Assembly: GCA_021740905.1 (NCBI GenBank)
Contig: JAIOYV010000011.1
Location: 38,228 to 102,227 of the forward strand
Length of the DNA stretch: 64,000 bases
Origin: Bacteroidales bacterium
GTDB taxonomy: Bacteria; Bacteroidota; Bacteroidia; Bacteroidales; M50B96
Reading direction: 5' to 3'
Position numbers and translations under genes: made by a program
In this document: positions 43,874 to 52,763 of the stretch, in pieces
How positions within the stretch are numbered: position 1 is the stretch's first letter
How the letters are laid out: each line of letters opens with the position of its first letter
Notes under the pieces: model-generated
Told to the model about the DNA's origin: nothing
The model's input: the letters and a program-made list of their open reading frames with translations, nothing else
Databases searched by the model: none

Positions 43874-45811
43874 TTATTCCTTAATCACCCTTCTCGAAAT
43901 TCTTCCTTTATTAGTTTGAATGGAAATAATATAAGCCCCAACAGGATAAGCCGAAATATCCATCATTATAGAAGAGTATGATGAATCAATCTGAATATTT
44001 TCAATTCGTTTGCCCCTCATGTTGTAGGTTTCAATTTCGGTGGCACGAATGGAATTCTTAAATTCAATAGAAACCATGTTGCTTGCTGGGTTTGGGAACA
44101 TGCGAATGTCTTTTGCTTGTACTTCTTCATCAATGCCAATAACCACCGGGTCGCGGGTAACGATCCAATATTCCGGGTCGAAAATAATCTCGTTCACATG
44201 AAAATCAAGTTGAAAGTCGAACTGTTGATTGTTGCTGGTGTGGTGCATCACAAGCAAGGTATCCTCCGAAGTGCCGACAGCCAGCACCGGAATATGCAAT
44301 TCGAAAAAACTTACCGAAGGGTGACTGGTGGTTTGGTTTAGGTTTATGTGCAGGGTCTGGAGGCTATCCTGGTTATATTCGAGTTGATAAATAGGGTAGC
44401 CTTCGCCATATAACCAGTCGGCAAAATATCCTTGTAAATTGGTATCGGCAGTGGCTTCCATCGTTTCGATAAAGTCGCTGCTTTCTGCGTAGCCAAAAGC
44501 CAGGTCGGGGCGGGCCAGGTAATCCTTCATTCCCTGAAAGAAAAGTGAATCGCCCAATTCCCAACGGAGGGTATGTAAAATCATGGAACCTTTGCGGTAA
44601 CTCAAGCGGCTATCGAAAATGCGCAAAACCGAAGTTGTATCGTCCACGTACACTGCGCCATCTGGCTGACTTGTAACCGATCCGATTACTTGCGATAGCC
44701 ACGGTTCCCAATATTGCGGGACAATGAACTCGTAACCCAGGCCTTGCACGTAGGTGGCAAATCCTTCGTTGAGCCAGATGTCGTGCCAGTTTTTGCAGGT
44801 AACATAATCGCCAAACCATTGGTGGGCCAATTCGTGAGCCGTAAGTTCAAAATTAAAACCAGTCATAAACGACATAGTTTGATGTTCCATTCCACCGCCA
44901 CTTGTGAACATAGCATGTCCGTAGCGTTCGTCGATAAAAGGATAGGGCATGAAAAGATTGCTGTAAAGTTGGATTAAATCCCCGGTAATAGGAGTACTCG
45001 TCTGTGCGTAGGCAAGGCTTTCGGGAAATACGTAATTCAGTATTTCAAGTGAATCGCCATTGGGCAAGGGGGAGTAATCGGAGTAAACCACGTAATTGCT
45101 CACAGCAATGGCAATCAGATAAGTGGCAACGGGGTAGCGGTGCTTCCAGTGCATCGTACGTTGTCCACCAACAACCACATCCGACTGCAACATCCCGTTG
45201 CTGGCCGTGCGATATTCCTCGGGGCAGGTCACAATAATGTCGATCGAGTCGATCTTGTCATCCAGGCTTTCTTTGCAAGGCCACCAGTCTTTGGCACCAA
45301 AGGGTTCCGACAGGGTAGAGATAATCAACTTGGGAGGTTGCCCATGTACATCCTGCTTGAAAGAACCAAAACCGTTGCCCTGGTCGGGTGCGCCCTGGTA
45401 ATAAACAATAACAGAGTCGGTATTTCCTATCGGGATGGTCTGACCTAAAGTGATCTTTAGTACATCGCCAAGATGGGTGTACGGTTTGCTTGTGCCGTGA
45501 TACATAACCGAATCCACCTGGAGCAATTCGTCCATATCAAACACGATAAAGTCAAGGTTGTTGGTTGCCTCGAAATGAGTGTTTACAGAACCTTTGATAT
45601 AGTAAATACCCGGGTCAATTTCCCATTTCATTTTATGATAGAATATGTCGTAGCCGTAATTTAGATAAGCTTTGGGTTGGTTGAATTTATTTTGAAAGGC
45701 TTTTGCTTCTTGTTCAGCGATTTTGCAACAAGTGTGTTTTTTAAAATCGTGTTGGGCAAACAGTCCCAGGTTTAATATCAGGAAACAAAAAATGAGGGTA
45801 AATTTTTTCAT
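43874..45811 (-). CDS. M1 aminopeptidase with T9SS sorting domain
   Basis: 645 residues. A signal peptide ends near L-F-A-Q (residue 20). The gluzincin domain has the exopeptidase loop variant G-G-G-M-E-H (near 305) and the zinc site H-E-L-A-H-Q (near 328) with the downstream glutamate in N-E-G-F-A-T. The last ~75 residues are a type A T9SS signal: F-P-N-P-A-S-N near 574 and a basic end (R-I-S-R-R-V-I-K-E). Other enzymes of the family are cytoplasmic or membrane-bound; here the tail predicts surface attachment or release through T9SS. It ends 7 bp from the convergent prmC. Confidence 0.92.
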   Translation of the reverse strand: MKKFTLIFCFLILNLGLFAQHDFKKHTCCKIAEQEAKAFQNKFNQPKAYLNYGYDIFYHKMKWEIDPGIYYIKGSVNTHFEATNNLDFIVFDMDELLQVDSVMYHGTSKPYTHLGDVLKITLGQTIPIGNTDSVIVYYQGAPDQGNGFGSFKQDVHGQPPKLIISTLSEPFGAKDWWPCKESLDDKIDSIDIIVTCPEEYRTASNGMLQSDVVVGGQRTMHWKHRYPVATYLIAIAVSNYVVYSDYSPLPNGDSLEILNYVFPESLAYAQTSTPITGDLIQLYSNLFMPYPFIDERYGHAMFTSGGGMEHQTMSFMTGFNFELTAHELAHQWFGDYVTCKNWHDIWLNEGFATYVQGLGYEFIVPQYWEPWLSQVIGSVTSQPDGAVYVDDTTSVLRIFDSRLSYRKGSMILHTLRWELGDSLFFQGMKDYLARPDLAFGYAESSDFIETMEATADTNLQGYFADWLYGEGYPIYQLEYNQDSLQTLHINLNQTTSHPSVSFFELHIPVLAVGTSEDTLLVMHHTSNNQQFDFQLDFHVNEIIFDPEYWIVTRDPVVIGIDEEVQAKDIRMFPNPASNMVSIEFKNSIRATEIETYNMRGKRIENIQIDSSYSSIMMDISAYPVGAYIISIQTNKGRISRRVIKE

Positions 45812-45953
45812 TGTTGTTCTTTTTTAAGATTAACAAAGATAGGGAGAAATGGGGCATATTTCATTTTTCGGATAATTCTTATCTTTTTAGATTTTATTTT
45901 TAAACCTACTTATTAATCGGAATAAAAGAAAATGACACCAAAGCATTAATTCG

Positions 45954-46077
45954 TTACATCTCTAATATCCTAATAAACTTATCAGGATCCTGTCTGCAAT
46001 CCCAAATAGTAAGGATTTCGATAAACGAAGTTGATTCGCGATAGGTGAAGAAATAGTTCTTTATGATTTTTATCCGA
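45954..46077 (-). pseudogene. Truncated ParE/RelE toxin
   Basis: Only the C-terminal ~40 codons remain: I-I-K-N-Y-F-F-T-Y-R, then I-E-I-L-T-I-W-D-C-R-Q-D-P-D-K-F, matching the last two strands and the W-D-x-R-Q-D-P end of ParE toxins. The beginning is missing and the frame differs from that of the antitoxin, whose stop it overlaps. The catalytic N-terminal part is gone, so it should be inactive. Confidence 0.7.
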
Positions 46078-46312
46078 ACGTTTTCCTGATCTGTTCCGAA
46101 ATTTCTTTGTTGGCCTCATCCTCTGTTAAATAATCTCCACTTTCAATTTGTGAAATAGCCTCTTCAATGGCCCCATTATGGCCCTCACTTAAATGAATCA
46201 GGTCTGTTTCTATATAGGAATCAATAAATTCTGAAACTTCTGAAAGCATAAGCTCATCATCAATTCGTTTGATCCTACCAATAATTCTGTTCTTTAATTG
46301 TAGAGTTGTCAT
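46070..46312 (-). CDS. Antitoxin-like protein, toxin lost
   Basis: 80 residues from the ATG at 46312; the frame to 46354 is longer but starts in the promoter region. Acidic, helical, with S-G-D-Y-L-T-E-D-E-A-N-K-E-I near the end, a pattern common in antitoxins paired with ParE toxins in Bacteroidota. It is followed directly by the toxin remnant 45954-46077, so it is an orphan. Confidence 0.7.
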   Translation of the reverse strand: MTTLQLKNRIIGRIKRIDDELMLSEVSEFIDSYIETDLIHLSEGHNGAIEEAISQIESGDYLTEDEANKEISEQIRKTFG

Positions 46313-46450
46313 CACTTCAAATTTTGTATAAAAGTACAAACTTTTAGGAAACAAAAATTTGTTTCTGAAAGTTTTGATCTTATCGAAATGATGGATATAA
46401 CTGTTTTTTAGCCTCTCACTAAATAAATTTCAAAAAAAATCACAAAAAAA

Positions 46451-46499
46451 TTTGCTTTTGTATTTTCAATTGCATTATCTTTGACCGATCGTTCAGTCA
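46451..46499 (+). promoter_or_regulatory. Promoter and operator of the TetR/Lol-like locus
   Basis: TTTG (46451-46454) and TATCTTTG (46476-46483) are 21 bp apart, matching the Bacteroidota consensus. The -7 box overlaps an imperfect 18-bp palindrome, TGACCGATCGTTCAGTCA (46482-46499), with 7 of 9 positions symmetric. This is the expected place for a TetR operator, and binding there would block transcription. Confidence 0.7.
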
Positions 46500-46515
46500 T
46501 AAATATTTTAAACTT

Positions 46516-47097
46516 ATGTCGCCACGAACAAAACAACAATTTGAAACGATACGGGAAGGCCGCAAAGACCAAATCATGCAGGTGGCTCTCGAACTGTTTG
46601 CCAATGAGGGCATCAACACTCCCATCAGCAAAATAGCAAAGGAAGCCGGCATTTCGAAAGGTTTGATGTATAATTATTTCGAGAGTAAGGATGAATTGCT
46701 GCGCGAGGTGGCTTTGTCGGGCATGAAGGAAATTTTCGATCTTTTCGATCCCAACCACGATGGAGTGCTTACCGATGAGGAGTTTGTTTACTTTATAAGC
46801 GAAACTTTTCGATTGCTTGAAAAAAACAGGGAATATTGGAAATTGTATTTCAGTATGGTGCTTCATCCAAAGGTAATGGAACTTATACAGGCTGAAATGA
46901 TGGAAATGTTGCCCGGGTTGATGGCTGTCCAGGTGAAATATTTTGCGTCGAAAGGTAGCAAAGACCCCGAAACCGATGCCATGTTTTTCAACTCCATGAT
47001 GGATGGAATCGGGATGAACTATGTAAATAACCCAGACTTATTCAACCTCGATAAAATCAAAAACAGAATAATTGAAATCTTTACCAAAAACCTTTAA
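46516..47097 (+). CDS. TetR-family regulator with an EF-hand-like loop
   Basis: 193 residues. The HTH is standard TetR: I-M-Q-V-A-L-E-L-F (20-28) and I-A-K-E-A-G-I-S-K-G-L-M-Y-N-Y-F (40-55). At residues 78-89, in the first part of the ligand domain, the sequence D-P-N-H-D-G-V-L-T-D-E-E matches the 12-residue EF-hand calcium loop at every ligand position (D1, N3, D5, T9, E12, with G6 and L8). F-D-L-F before it and F-V-Y-F-I after it match the flanking helices. It is the first gene of the locus, 2 bp before the LolA-like gene. Whether calcium is its effector is inference. Confidence 0.88.
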   Translation: MSPRTKQQFETIREGRKDQIMQVALELFANEGINTPISKIAKEAGISKGLMYNYFESKDELLREVALSGMKEIFDLFDPNHDGVLTDEEFVYFISETFRLLEKNREYWKLYFSMVLHPKVMELIQAEMMEMLPGLMAVQVKYFASKGSKDPETDAMFFNSMMDGIGMNYVNNPDLFNLDKIKNRIIEIFTKNL

Positions 47098-47099
47098 TC

Positions 47100-47867
47100 A
47101 TGAAAAATAAAATCATTGTATGTTTCATGTGTTTTATGTTATTAGGATGGATTTTTCCAACCCTGGTAAAAGCACAGGAAATGACAGCCAAAGAAATTAT
47201 TAAGGCTGCCGATGACAAAATGCAAGGAAAAACGAACTATGCCGAAATGACCATGAAAGTGGTGCGGCCCACCTGGGAGCGAGAAGTAAAATTCAAATCG
47301 TGGGGCAAGGACCGTAACTACTCACTCACCCTCATTACCTACCCGGCAAAAGAAAAAGGCCAGACCTTCCTGAAACGGGAACAGGAAATGTGGAACTGGA
47401 ACCCCACCATCAACAGGATGATCAAACTGCCCCCTTCGATGATGTCGCAGGGCTGGATGGGCTCGGACTATTCGAATGATGACATCCTAAAAGAATCGTC
47501 GATTGTGGTGGATTACGAACATAGCATAATTGGCGCCGAAACTCTGGAGGGAAAAGAATGTTGGAAACTCCAACTCATCCCAAAAGAGGAAGCTGCCGTG
47601 GTATGGGGAAAAATCATCAAGTGGATCACGAAAGATGATTACCTGCAACTGAAATCGGAATATTACGACGAGGATAATTACCTCGTGAAAACAGATGTAG
47701 CCAGCCAGATAAAAATGATGGGCGATCGGGAAATTCCCACATACATAGAAATTATCCCTGCCGATGAGCCAGGCAAAAAAACCATCGTCACCATCGATAA
47801 AGCCGAATTTGACATTCAAATTCCCGATGATTATTTTTCGCAACAGTATATGAAGAGAGTCCGATAA
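47100..47867 (+). CDS. Outer-membrane lipoprotein-sorting (LolA-like) protein
   Basis: 255 residues with a signal peptide (ends near V-K-A-Q, residue 25). The LolA-like beta-barrel pattern is clear: A-A-D-D-K-M-Q-G near 37, a W-E-R-E-V-K-F-K-S-W strand pair, L-K-R-E-Q-E-M-W-N-W-N-P near 94, and I-V-V-D-Y-E-H near 137. This branch is often encoded with export systems (RND/MMPL or ABC) rather than being the housekeeping LolA. It probably carries a lipid or lipoprotein from the ABC unit to the outer-membrane barrel encoded at 51457. Confidence 0.85.
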   Translation: MKNKIIVCFMCFMLLGWIFPTLVKAQEMTAKEIIKAADDKMQGKTNYAEMTMKVVRPTWEREVKFKSWGKDRNYSLTLITYPAKEKGQTFLKREQEMWNWNPTINRMIKLPPSMMSQGWMGSDYSNDDILKESSIVVDYEHSIIGAETLEGKECWKLQLIPKEEAAVVWGKIIKWITKDDYLQLKSEYYDEDNYLVKTDVASQIKMMGDREIPTYIEIIPADEPGKKTIVTIDKAEFDIQIPDDYFSQQYMKRVR

Positions 47868-47874
47868 TCCTCAG

Positions 47875-47955
47875 TGAAACTCTGTGTCTTCTCTGTGTAA
47901 CTCTGTGATATAGCTCTTCCTGGGGCGGGCAAGTATACCACAGAGTTGCTCAGAG
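47875..47955. repeat. CTCTGTG/CACAGAG inverted repeat, copy 1
   Basis: CTCTGTGTAACTCTGTG (47891-47907) is mirrored by ACCACAGAGTTGCTCAGAG (47937-47955). It lies in the 117-bp gap between the LolA-like and first permease genes. Confidence 0.65.
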
Positions 47956-47984
47956 AAAAAATATAAACTTAACCTAAAAAGACG

Positions 47985-49205
47985 ATGTTTGAATATTTAA
48001 AAATAGCTTGGCGAAACCTCTGGAGGAGCAAACGGCGCACATTGATCACAGTTGCTTCGATATTTCTGGGCGTGATCCTTTGCACGCTGATGGCCTCGAT
48101 GCAGGAAGGAGTTTACGCCAAAATGATTGACAATGCCGTGCGCTTTTACAGTGGCTACATCCAGTTACAGGATACCGCCTATTGGGATCATAAAAGTATC
48201 AACAATACAATGGCCTGGTCCGATCCTCTTTACAACAAGGTTAAAGAAACCCACGGAGTAAAATCTGTCACCCCCCGGCTGGAGAGTTTCTCGCTCATGT
48301 CGAATGGCGACAAAACAAAAGGTGGGGCATTTATCGGTATCGACCCTGAAAAGGAAAACGCGATCAGCAATTTATCGCATTGGGTGAAGAAAGGCGAATA
48401 CCTTAATTCAAACGACGATGGTATTCTCCTGGCTGTCAACCTGGCTAAATACCTGGGGGTAGGGCTTGGTGATACAGTTGTCATGATAAGTCAGGGATAT
48501 CACGGGGCAAGCGCTGCAGGACTTTTTCCCGTTCGCGGGATACTCGAGTTCCCATCCCCGACCATGAACAGTTTTGGCGCTTATGCCGAAATTTCTCATG
48601 CTCAACAATTTTTCACGGCCAACAACAGGATCACCTCCCTGGTAATAATGGTCGACGAGTACGACCAGGTGAACCATATCCAACGAAACATCAAGTCGCA
48701 AATTGGCGATGCTTACACTGTAATGAACTGGGAAGAGCTTCAGCCTGAGCTGGTGCAAATGATTGAAAGCGACAGGGGTGGGGGAGTTATCATGAAAGCC
48801 ATCCTATATCTCCTAATTGGATTTGGGATCCTTAGTACCATCATCATGATGCTTTCGGAACGCCGGCGCGAAATGGGGGTAATGATAGCCGTTGGAATGC
48901 AAAAAGCAAAGCTATCCCTCATCCTGTTTTATGAGACCATCCTGATAGGGATTCTCGGTGTGATTGCCGGATTTGCCATAAGTATTCCGCTAATTTATAT
49001 CTTGATTCAAAATCCGATCCCCCTTTCTGATAAAATAGCCGAAGCATATATTGAATTTGGCCTGGAACCTATCATTTATTTCGATGCATCATTACCTGTA
49101 TTTACCGATCAGGTTCTGATTGTATTTATCATAACTTTAATTATATCCATTTATCCGGTTTTGAATGTGGCCAGGCTCAAACTTTCGAAAGCCTTACGTT
49201 CTTAA
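47985..49205 (+). CDS. ABC permease 1 (LolC/E, FtsX fold)
   Basis: 406 residues. Type VII ABC layout: a charged N-terminus with R-N-L-W-R-S-K-R-R-T, one membrane helix (about 20-40), a large periplasmic MacB-type core domain (45-265), and three C-terminal helices (270-300, 315-350, 375-395) with E-R-R-R-E-M-G-V-M coupling helix near 289. It ends L-S-K-A-L-R-S. The ATPase of the same set is encoded at 50618. Confidence 0.9.
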   Translation: MFEYLKIAWRNLWRSKRRTLITVASIFLGVILCTLMASMQEGVYAKMIDNAVRFYSGYIQLQDTAYWDHKSINNTMAWSDPLYNKVKETHGVKSVTPRLESFSLMSNGDKTKGGAFIGIDPEKENAISNLSHWVKKGEYLNSNDDGILLAVNLAKYLGVGLGDTVVMISQGYHGASAAGLFPVRGILEFPSPTMNSFGAYAEISHAQQFFTANNRITSLVIMVDEYDQVNHIQRNIKSQIGDAYTVMNWEELQPELVQMIESDRGGGVIMKAILYLLIGFGILSTIIMMLSERRREMGVMIAVGMQKAKLSLILFYETILIGILGVIAGFAISIPLIYILIQNPIPLSDKIAEAYIEFGLEPIIYFDASLPVFTDQVLIVFIITLIISIYPVLNVARLKLSKALRS

Positions 49206-49275
49206 AAACATGAAAATATGGAGATTTGGCAAAAAACTCAGAACGCAGAACTTTTTAAACTAAAAAACTCTAATC

Positions 49276-50496
49276 ATGATTAATTCAGTATCATGGAAAA
49301 ATATTTGGCGGAATAAACTAAGAAGTATAGTTATTCTGGTGGCCATGACCCTGGGCCTTATGGCAGGGGTATTCTATATCGCTTTTTATTATGGCATGGC
49401 CGAACAGCGGATCAATTCCGCAATAAAAACCGAAAGTTCGCACATCCAGGTGCATCATCACGGGTATATCGAAAACAATGAAATTGGAAATTTTATCGCC
49501 GATGCCGGCACCATGGTAAGCAAACTAGAAAGTGTAGACCATGTCCAGGCGGTTTCGCGAAGGTTGATTGTTCAATCAATGGTTTCGTCGGCTGAGACCG
49601 GTGCAGGAGTAAAAATAATGGGAATAGATCCTGAAAAAGAAAAACAAGTAACAAATCTTTACACCAAAATAATTGATGGTGCTTATTTCGAAGAGGTGAG
49701 CCGGAATCCAATAGTCATTGGCAGTAAATTGGCCGAAAAACTGAAAGTAAAAGTAAGATCGAAAATTGTGCTTACTGTTCAGGAAATGGGAGGCACACTT
49801 ACCGGCGGCTCGTTCAGGGTGGCCGGAATTTACAAAACATCCAATTCGATGTACGATGAAACAACTGTTTTTGTAAGGGCTGAGGATTTGGCCAATTTGC
49901 TAAAAATGGATGTAAATGATGCGCACGAACTGGCCATCCTCCTCGATGACAATGAGCAATTGGATGCATCGAAAGAAAAGATCACCGGATTATTTCCAAA
50001 AATGGATGTGCAATCCTGGATGGACCTAATGCCCGAGGTGGCTATTGTAAAACAAAGCATGAACCTGACCATGTACATTACCATTATCATTATTCTCCTG
50101 GCTATGGGTTTTAGTATTGTAAACACCATGCTGATGTCGGTGCTCGAACGGGTGAAAGAATTGGGAATGTTGATGGCCATTGGCATGAACAGGATGAAGA
50201 TTTTTGCGATGATTGTACTCGAAACGGTATACCTGTCGTTGGTTGGGGGATTACTGGGGGTAATCCTGGGCGTACTCCTTTCAAAGTATTTCGGCAAGGT
50301 AGGGATCGATTTGGGGATTTGGGGAAAAGGGCTTGAAGCGTACGGGTATGATACCATAATCTACCCCATTATCCACCCCGATTATGTGGTTATTACAACC
50401 TTGCTTATCGTTGCTACCGGAATTTTATCAGCCGTGTATCCTGCCTACAAAGCCCTGAAGTTAAATCCTTCCGAAGCTCTACGAATCGATAATTAA
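49276..50496 (+). CDS. ABC permease 2 (LolC/E, FtsX fold)
   Basis: 406 residues, same length and layout as permease 1, with K-N-I-W-R-N-K-L-R-S at the start, one helix, a periplasmic core with G-A-G-V-K-I-M-G-I-D-P-E-K near 111, and three helices. The coupling motif E-R-V-K-E-L-G-M-L lies near 291 and the end is P-S-E-A-L-R. The shared I-D-P-E-K-E in both permeases shows they are paralogues, so a LolCE-like heterodimer is likely. The 70-bp gap before it contains an AACTCAGAAC repeat (49238-49248). Confidence 0.9.
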   Translation: MINSVSWKNIWRNKLRSIVILVAMTLGLMAGVFYIAFYYGMAEQRINSAIKTESSHIQVHHHGYIENNEIGNFIADAGTMVSKLESVDHVQAVSRRLIVQSMVSSAETGAGVKIMGIDPEKEKQVTNLYTKIIDGAYFEEVSRNPIVIGSKLAEKLKVKVRSKIVLTVQEMGGTLTGGSFRVAGIYKTSNSMYDETTVFVRAEDLANLLKMDVNDAHELAILLDDNEQLDASKEKITGLFPKMDVQSWMDLMPEVAIVKQSMNLTMYITIIIILLAMGFSIVNTMLMSVLERVKELGMLMAIGMNRMKIFAMIVLETVYLSLVGGLLGVILGVLLSKYFGKVGIDLGIWGKGLEAYGYDTIIYPIIHPDYVVITTLLIVATGILSAVYPAYKALKLNPSEALRIDN

Positions 50497-50510
50497 TCGA
50501 AGATAATGAC

Positions 50511-50549
50511 ACACGAAGTGTAAATGACCATGAATGACGCGCGAAGCGC
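50511..50549. repeat. Two small GAA-loop hairpins
   Basis: ACAC-GAA-GTGT (50511-50521) and GCGC-GAA-GCGC (50539-50549) form twin hairpins between permease 2 and the ATPase gene. Confidence 0.5.
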
Positions 50550-50617
50550 AAATTACTGTAAGCGATAAAGAAAAAAATGAGAATAAGCAAGAATAAAAAT
50601 TCAGAAAAAATATAGTC

Positions 50618-51304
50618 ATGAGCGTAATAAATATTAAAAACCTAAAGAAAATTTACAACGACACAGGAGTGCCTGTAAATGCTGTAAATGGCATCGACCT
50701 CACGATAAACGAAGGTGAATTTACAGCCATAGTTGGCCCATCGGGTTCAGGAAAAACCACTTTTCTCAATATGTTGGGTGGTCTTGATAAACCGACCGTT
50801 GGAGAAATCCATATAAATGGGACACAAGTTGAGAAGCTAAGTGCATCTAAATTAATCAATTTCAGGTTGAACAATATCGGTTTTGTTTTTCAGGCCTACA
50901 ACCTGATTCCGGTGTTAACTGCCAAAGAAAATGTGGAATTTATCATGCACCTCCAGGGCAAACCAAAAAAAGAAAGGGAAGCCAGAACAAAGGAATTACT
51001 GACAGCAGTAGGATTGGAAGACCGGATGGATTCCCGGCCCGGGAAATTATCCGGTGGTCAGCAACAACGGGTGGCAGTGGCTCGTGCCCTGGCATCAAGG
51101 CCCCGTTTCATCCTGGCCGATGAACCCACGGCCAACCTCGATTCCAAATCAACCGAAAACCTCCTCGATATGATGGAAAAGATGAACAAGGAGGAGAACA
51201 TCACATTTGTGTTTTCCACCCACGATGCACGGGTAGTGAAAAAAGCTCGTCGCGTAATCACCATCGAGGATGGAAAAATTGTGAGTGATGAAAGGAAGAA
51301 CTAA
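50618..51304 (+). CDS. ABC transporter ATP-binding protein (LolD/MacB type)
   Basis: 228 residues, complete. Walker A G-P-S-G-S-G-K-T-T (38-46), Q-loop F-Q-A-Y near 90, signature L-S-G-G-Q-Q-Q-R near 143, Walker B I-L-A-D-E-P-T-A-N-L-D near 165, H-loop S-T-H-D near 197. All residues for ATP hydrolysis are intact. It energises the two FtsX-fold permeases upstream. Confidence 0.93.
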   Translation: MSVINIKNLKKIYNDTGVPVNAVNGIDLTINEGEFTAIVGPSGSGKTTFLNMLGGLDKPTVGEIHINGTQVEKLSASKLINFRLNNIGFVFQAYNLIPVLTAKENVEFIMHLQGKPKKEREARTKELLTAVGLEDRMDSRPGKLSGGQQQRVAVARALASRPRFILADEPTANLDSKSTENLLDMMEKMNKEENITFVFSTHDARVVKKARRVITIEDGKIVSDERKN

Positions 51305-51337
51305 GAATGTACGATACAGTATGAATTCTAATTGATT

Positions 51338-51441
51338 CTCTGTGAAACTCTGTGGTTCTTTGTGTACCTCTGTGTAATAACTTACTATTTTAAAAGCTAT
51401 GCCACAGAGTTGCACAGAGGTTTCACAGAGTTACACAGAGG
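51338..51441. repeat. CTCTGTG/CACAGAG inverted repeat, copy 2
   Basis: CTCTGTGAAACTCTGTGG on the left and several CACAGAG units on the right fold back over ~100 bp. It is the same family as 47875-47955 and again lies between genes of the Lol-like operon. Confidence 0.7.
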
Positions 51442-51456
51442 GGAAAAAATAAACTG

Positions 51457-52605
51457 ATGAAAATAACATCATCTTCAATAGTTTTTCTAATTCTAATGGC
51501 AAGTACGTCTTTTGGCCAAGACATGAAAAACTGGACCCTTTCCGGTTATGTGTCGAATATGGAATCAACAATGTTTGAGAAGGTTGATGAGAATTGGATT
51601 AGCGACAACCTTCTCCATAATCGCCTAAATTTTAACTGGTACCCAAAAGACTGGCTGACCCTAAATATCGGAATGCGCAACCGGATTATGTGGGGTGGCT
51701 CGATAAATGATTCAACTTATGCTGATATGATTGGCGCCGACAATGGCTACTTCGATCTGAATGAAAACCTTTTCTCAGGAAAATCATGCCTGATTAATTC
51801 AACTTTCGACCGGGCGTTTTTGGAAATTAACCGGGGAAAATGGAATATCAAAGCGGGTCGGCAGCGAATCAACTGGGGTCAGAATTTTGTGTGGAACCCC
51901 AATGATATTTTCAACTCCTACTCCTTTTTCGATTTTGATTATGCCGAACGGCCCGGTGCCGATGCCCTGCGAGTGCAATATTACACCAGCATGTCATCTT
52001 CGGCAGAAGTTGCGTTAAAAGCTGATAAGAGCGAAAACATAACCGCTGCCGGTTTGTACCGTTTCAATAAATGGAATTACGATTTTCAATTCCTGGGTGG
52101 AATGCTTAATTCGACTGATTATGTGGCTGGAATGGGCTGGACAGGTCATATAATGGATGCCGGGTTTAGCGGTGAGTTTTCGTATTTCAAACCAATGAAG
52201 GGAAAAACCGAAAGTAAAGAAATGCTGGTGGCAGGGCTGGGAAGTAACTACACCTTTAAAAACTCCCTGATGTTTCAACTCGAAGTTTTGTATAGCCAGG
52301 ATGCTGGAAAAAATGTGGGCAATCTGTTAGAATACTACAACGAAGACCTATCTGCAAAAACCCTTGCTTTTAGCGAATATTCCCTGATGGCCCAGGCATC
52401 CTATACCTTTTCGCCTTTGTTGTCAGGAAATATTTCTGGAATGTATTATCCTGGAATCCATGGCTTTTTTGCCGGGCCCAGCTTGGAATATTCACTAAGC
52501 AACAACCTCTCACTTTCGGCTTTCGGACAATATTTCGATGTTACTCTGAATGGTGCACATACAACAATGAGTTTGCTTTTTCTTCGGATAAAAGGGAGCT
52601 TTTAG
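51457..52605 (+). CDS. Outer-membrane beta-barrel protein of the Lol-like locus
   Basis: 382 residues with a signal peptide (ends near S-F-G-Q, residue 21). The rest is a run of amphipathic strands with many aromatic girdle residues, for example W-T-L-S-G-Y-V, L-N-F-N-W-Y-P, W-N-I-K-A-G-R-Q-R-I-N-W-G, and the C-terminus F-L-R-I-K-G-S-F ends in phenylalanine as outer-membrane barrels do. The A-G-R-Q-R-x-N-W-G segment resembles DUF1302-type porin-like proteins that accompany LolA-like export loci. Likely the terminal acceptor or exit of the system. Confidence 0.8.
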   Translation: MKITSSSIVFLILMASTSFGQDMKNWTLSGYVSNMESTMFEKVDENWISDNLLHNRLNFNWYPKDWLTLNIGMRNRIMWGGSINDSTYADMIGADNGYFDLNENLFSGKSCLINSTFDRAFLEINRGKWNIKAGRQRINWGQNFVWNPNDIFNSYSFFDFDYAERPGADALRVQYYTSMSSSAEVALKADKSENITAAGLYRFNKWNYDFQFLGGMLNSTDYVAGMGWTGHIMDAGFSGEFSYFKPMKGKTESKEMLVAGLGSNYTFKNSLMFQLEVLYSQDAGKNVGNLLEYYNEDLSAKTLAFSEYSLMAQASYTFSPLLSGNISGMYYPGIHGFFAGPSLEYSLSNNLSLSAFGQYFDVTLNGAHTTMSLLFLRIKGSF

Positions 52606-52763
52606 CCCTTGGAACAGAAGTATCTTTCAATAAAATTTTATCATCGAATTAAACGAATTGATCGAATTTCACCTGCCTTTGGCAGGCAATAATTCTCCGC
52701 ATAAATGTCGTATATGCGACATGGCAAATTGCGAAGGATCAGGAGTCCTGAGCTTATTACGTG

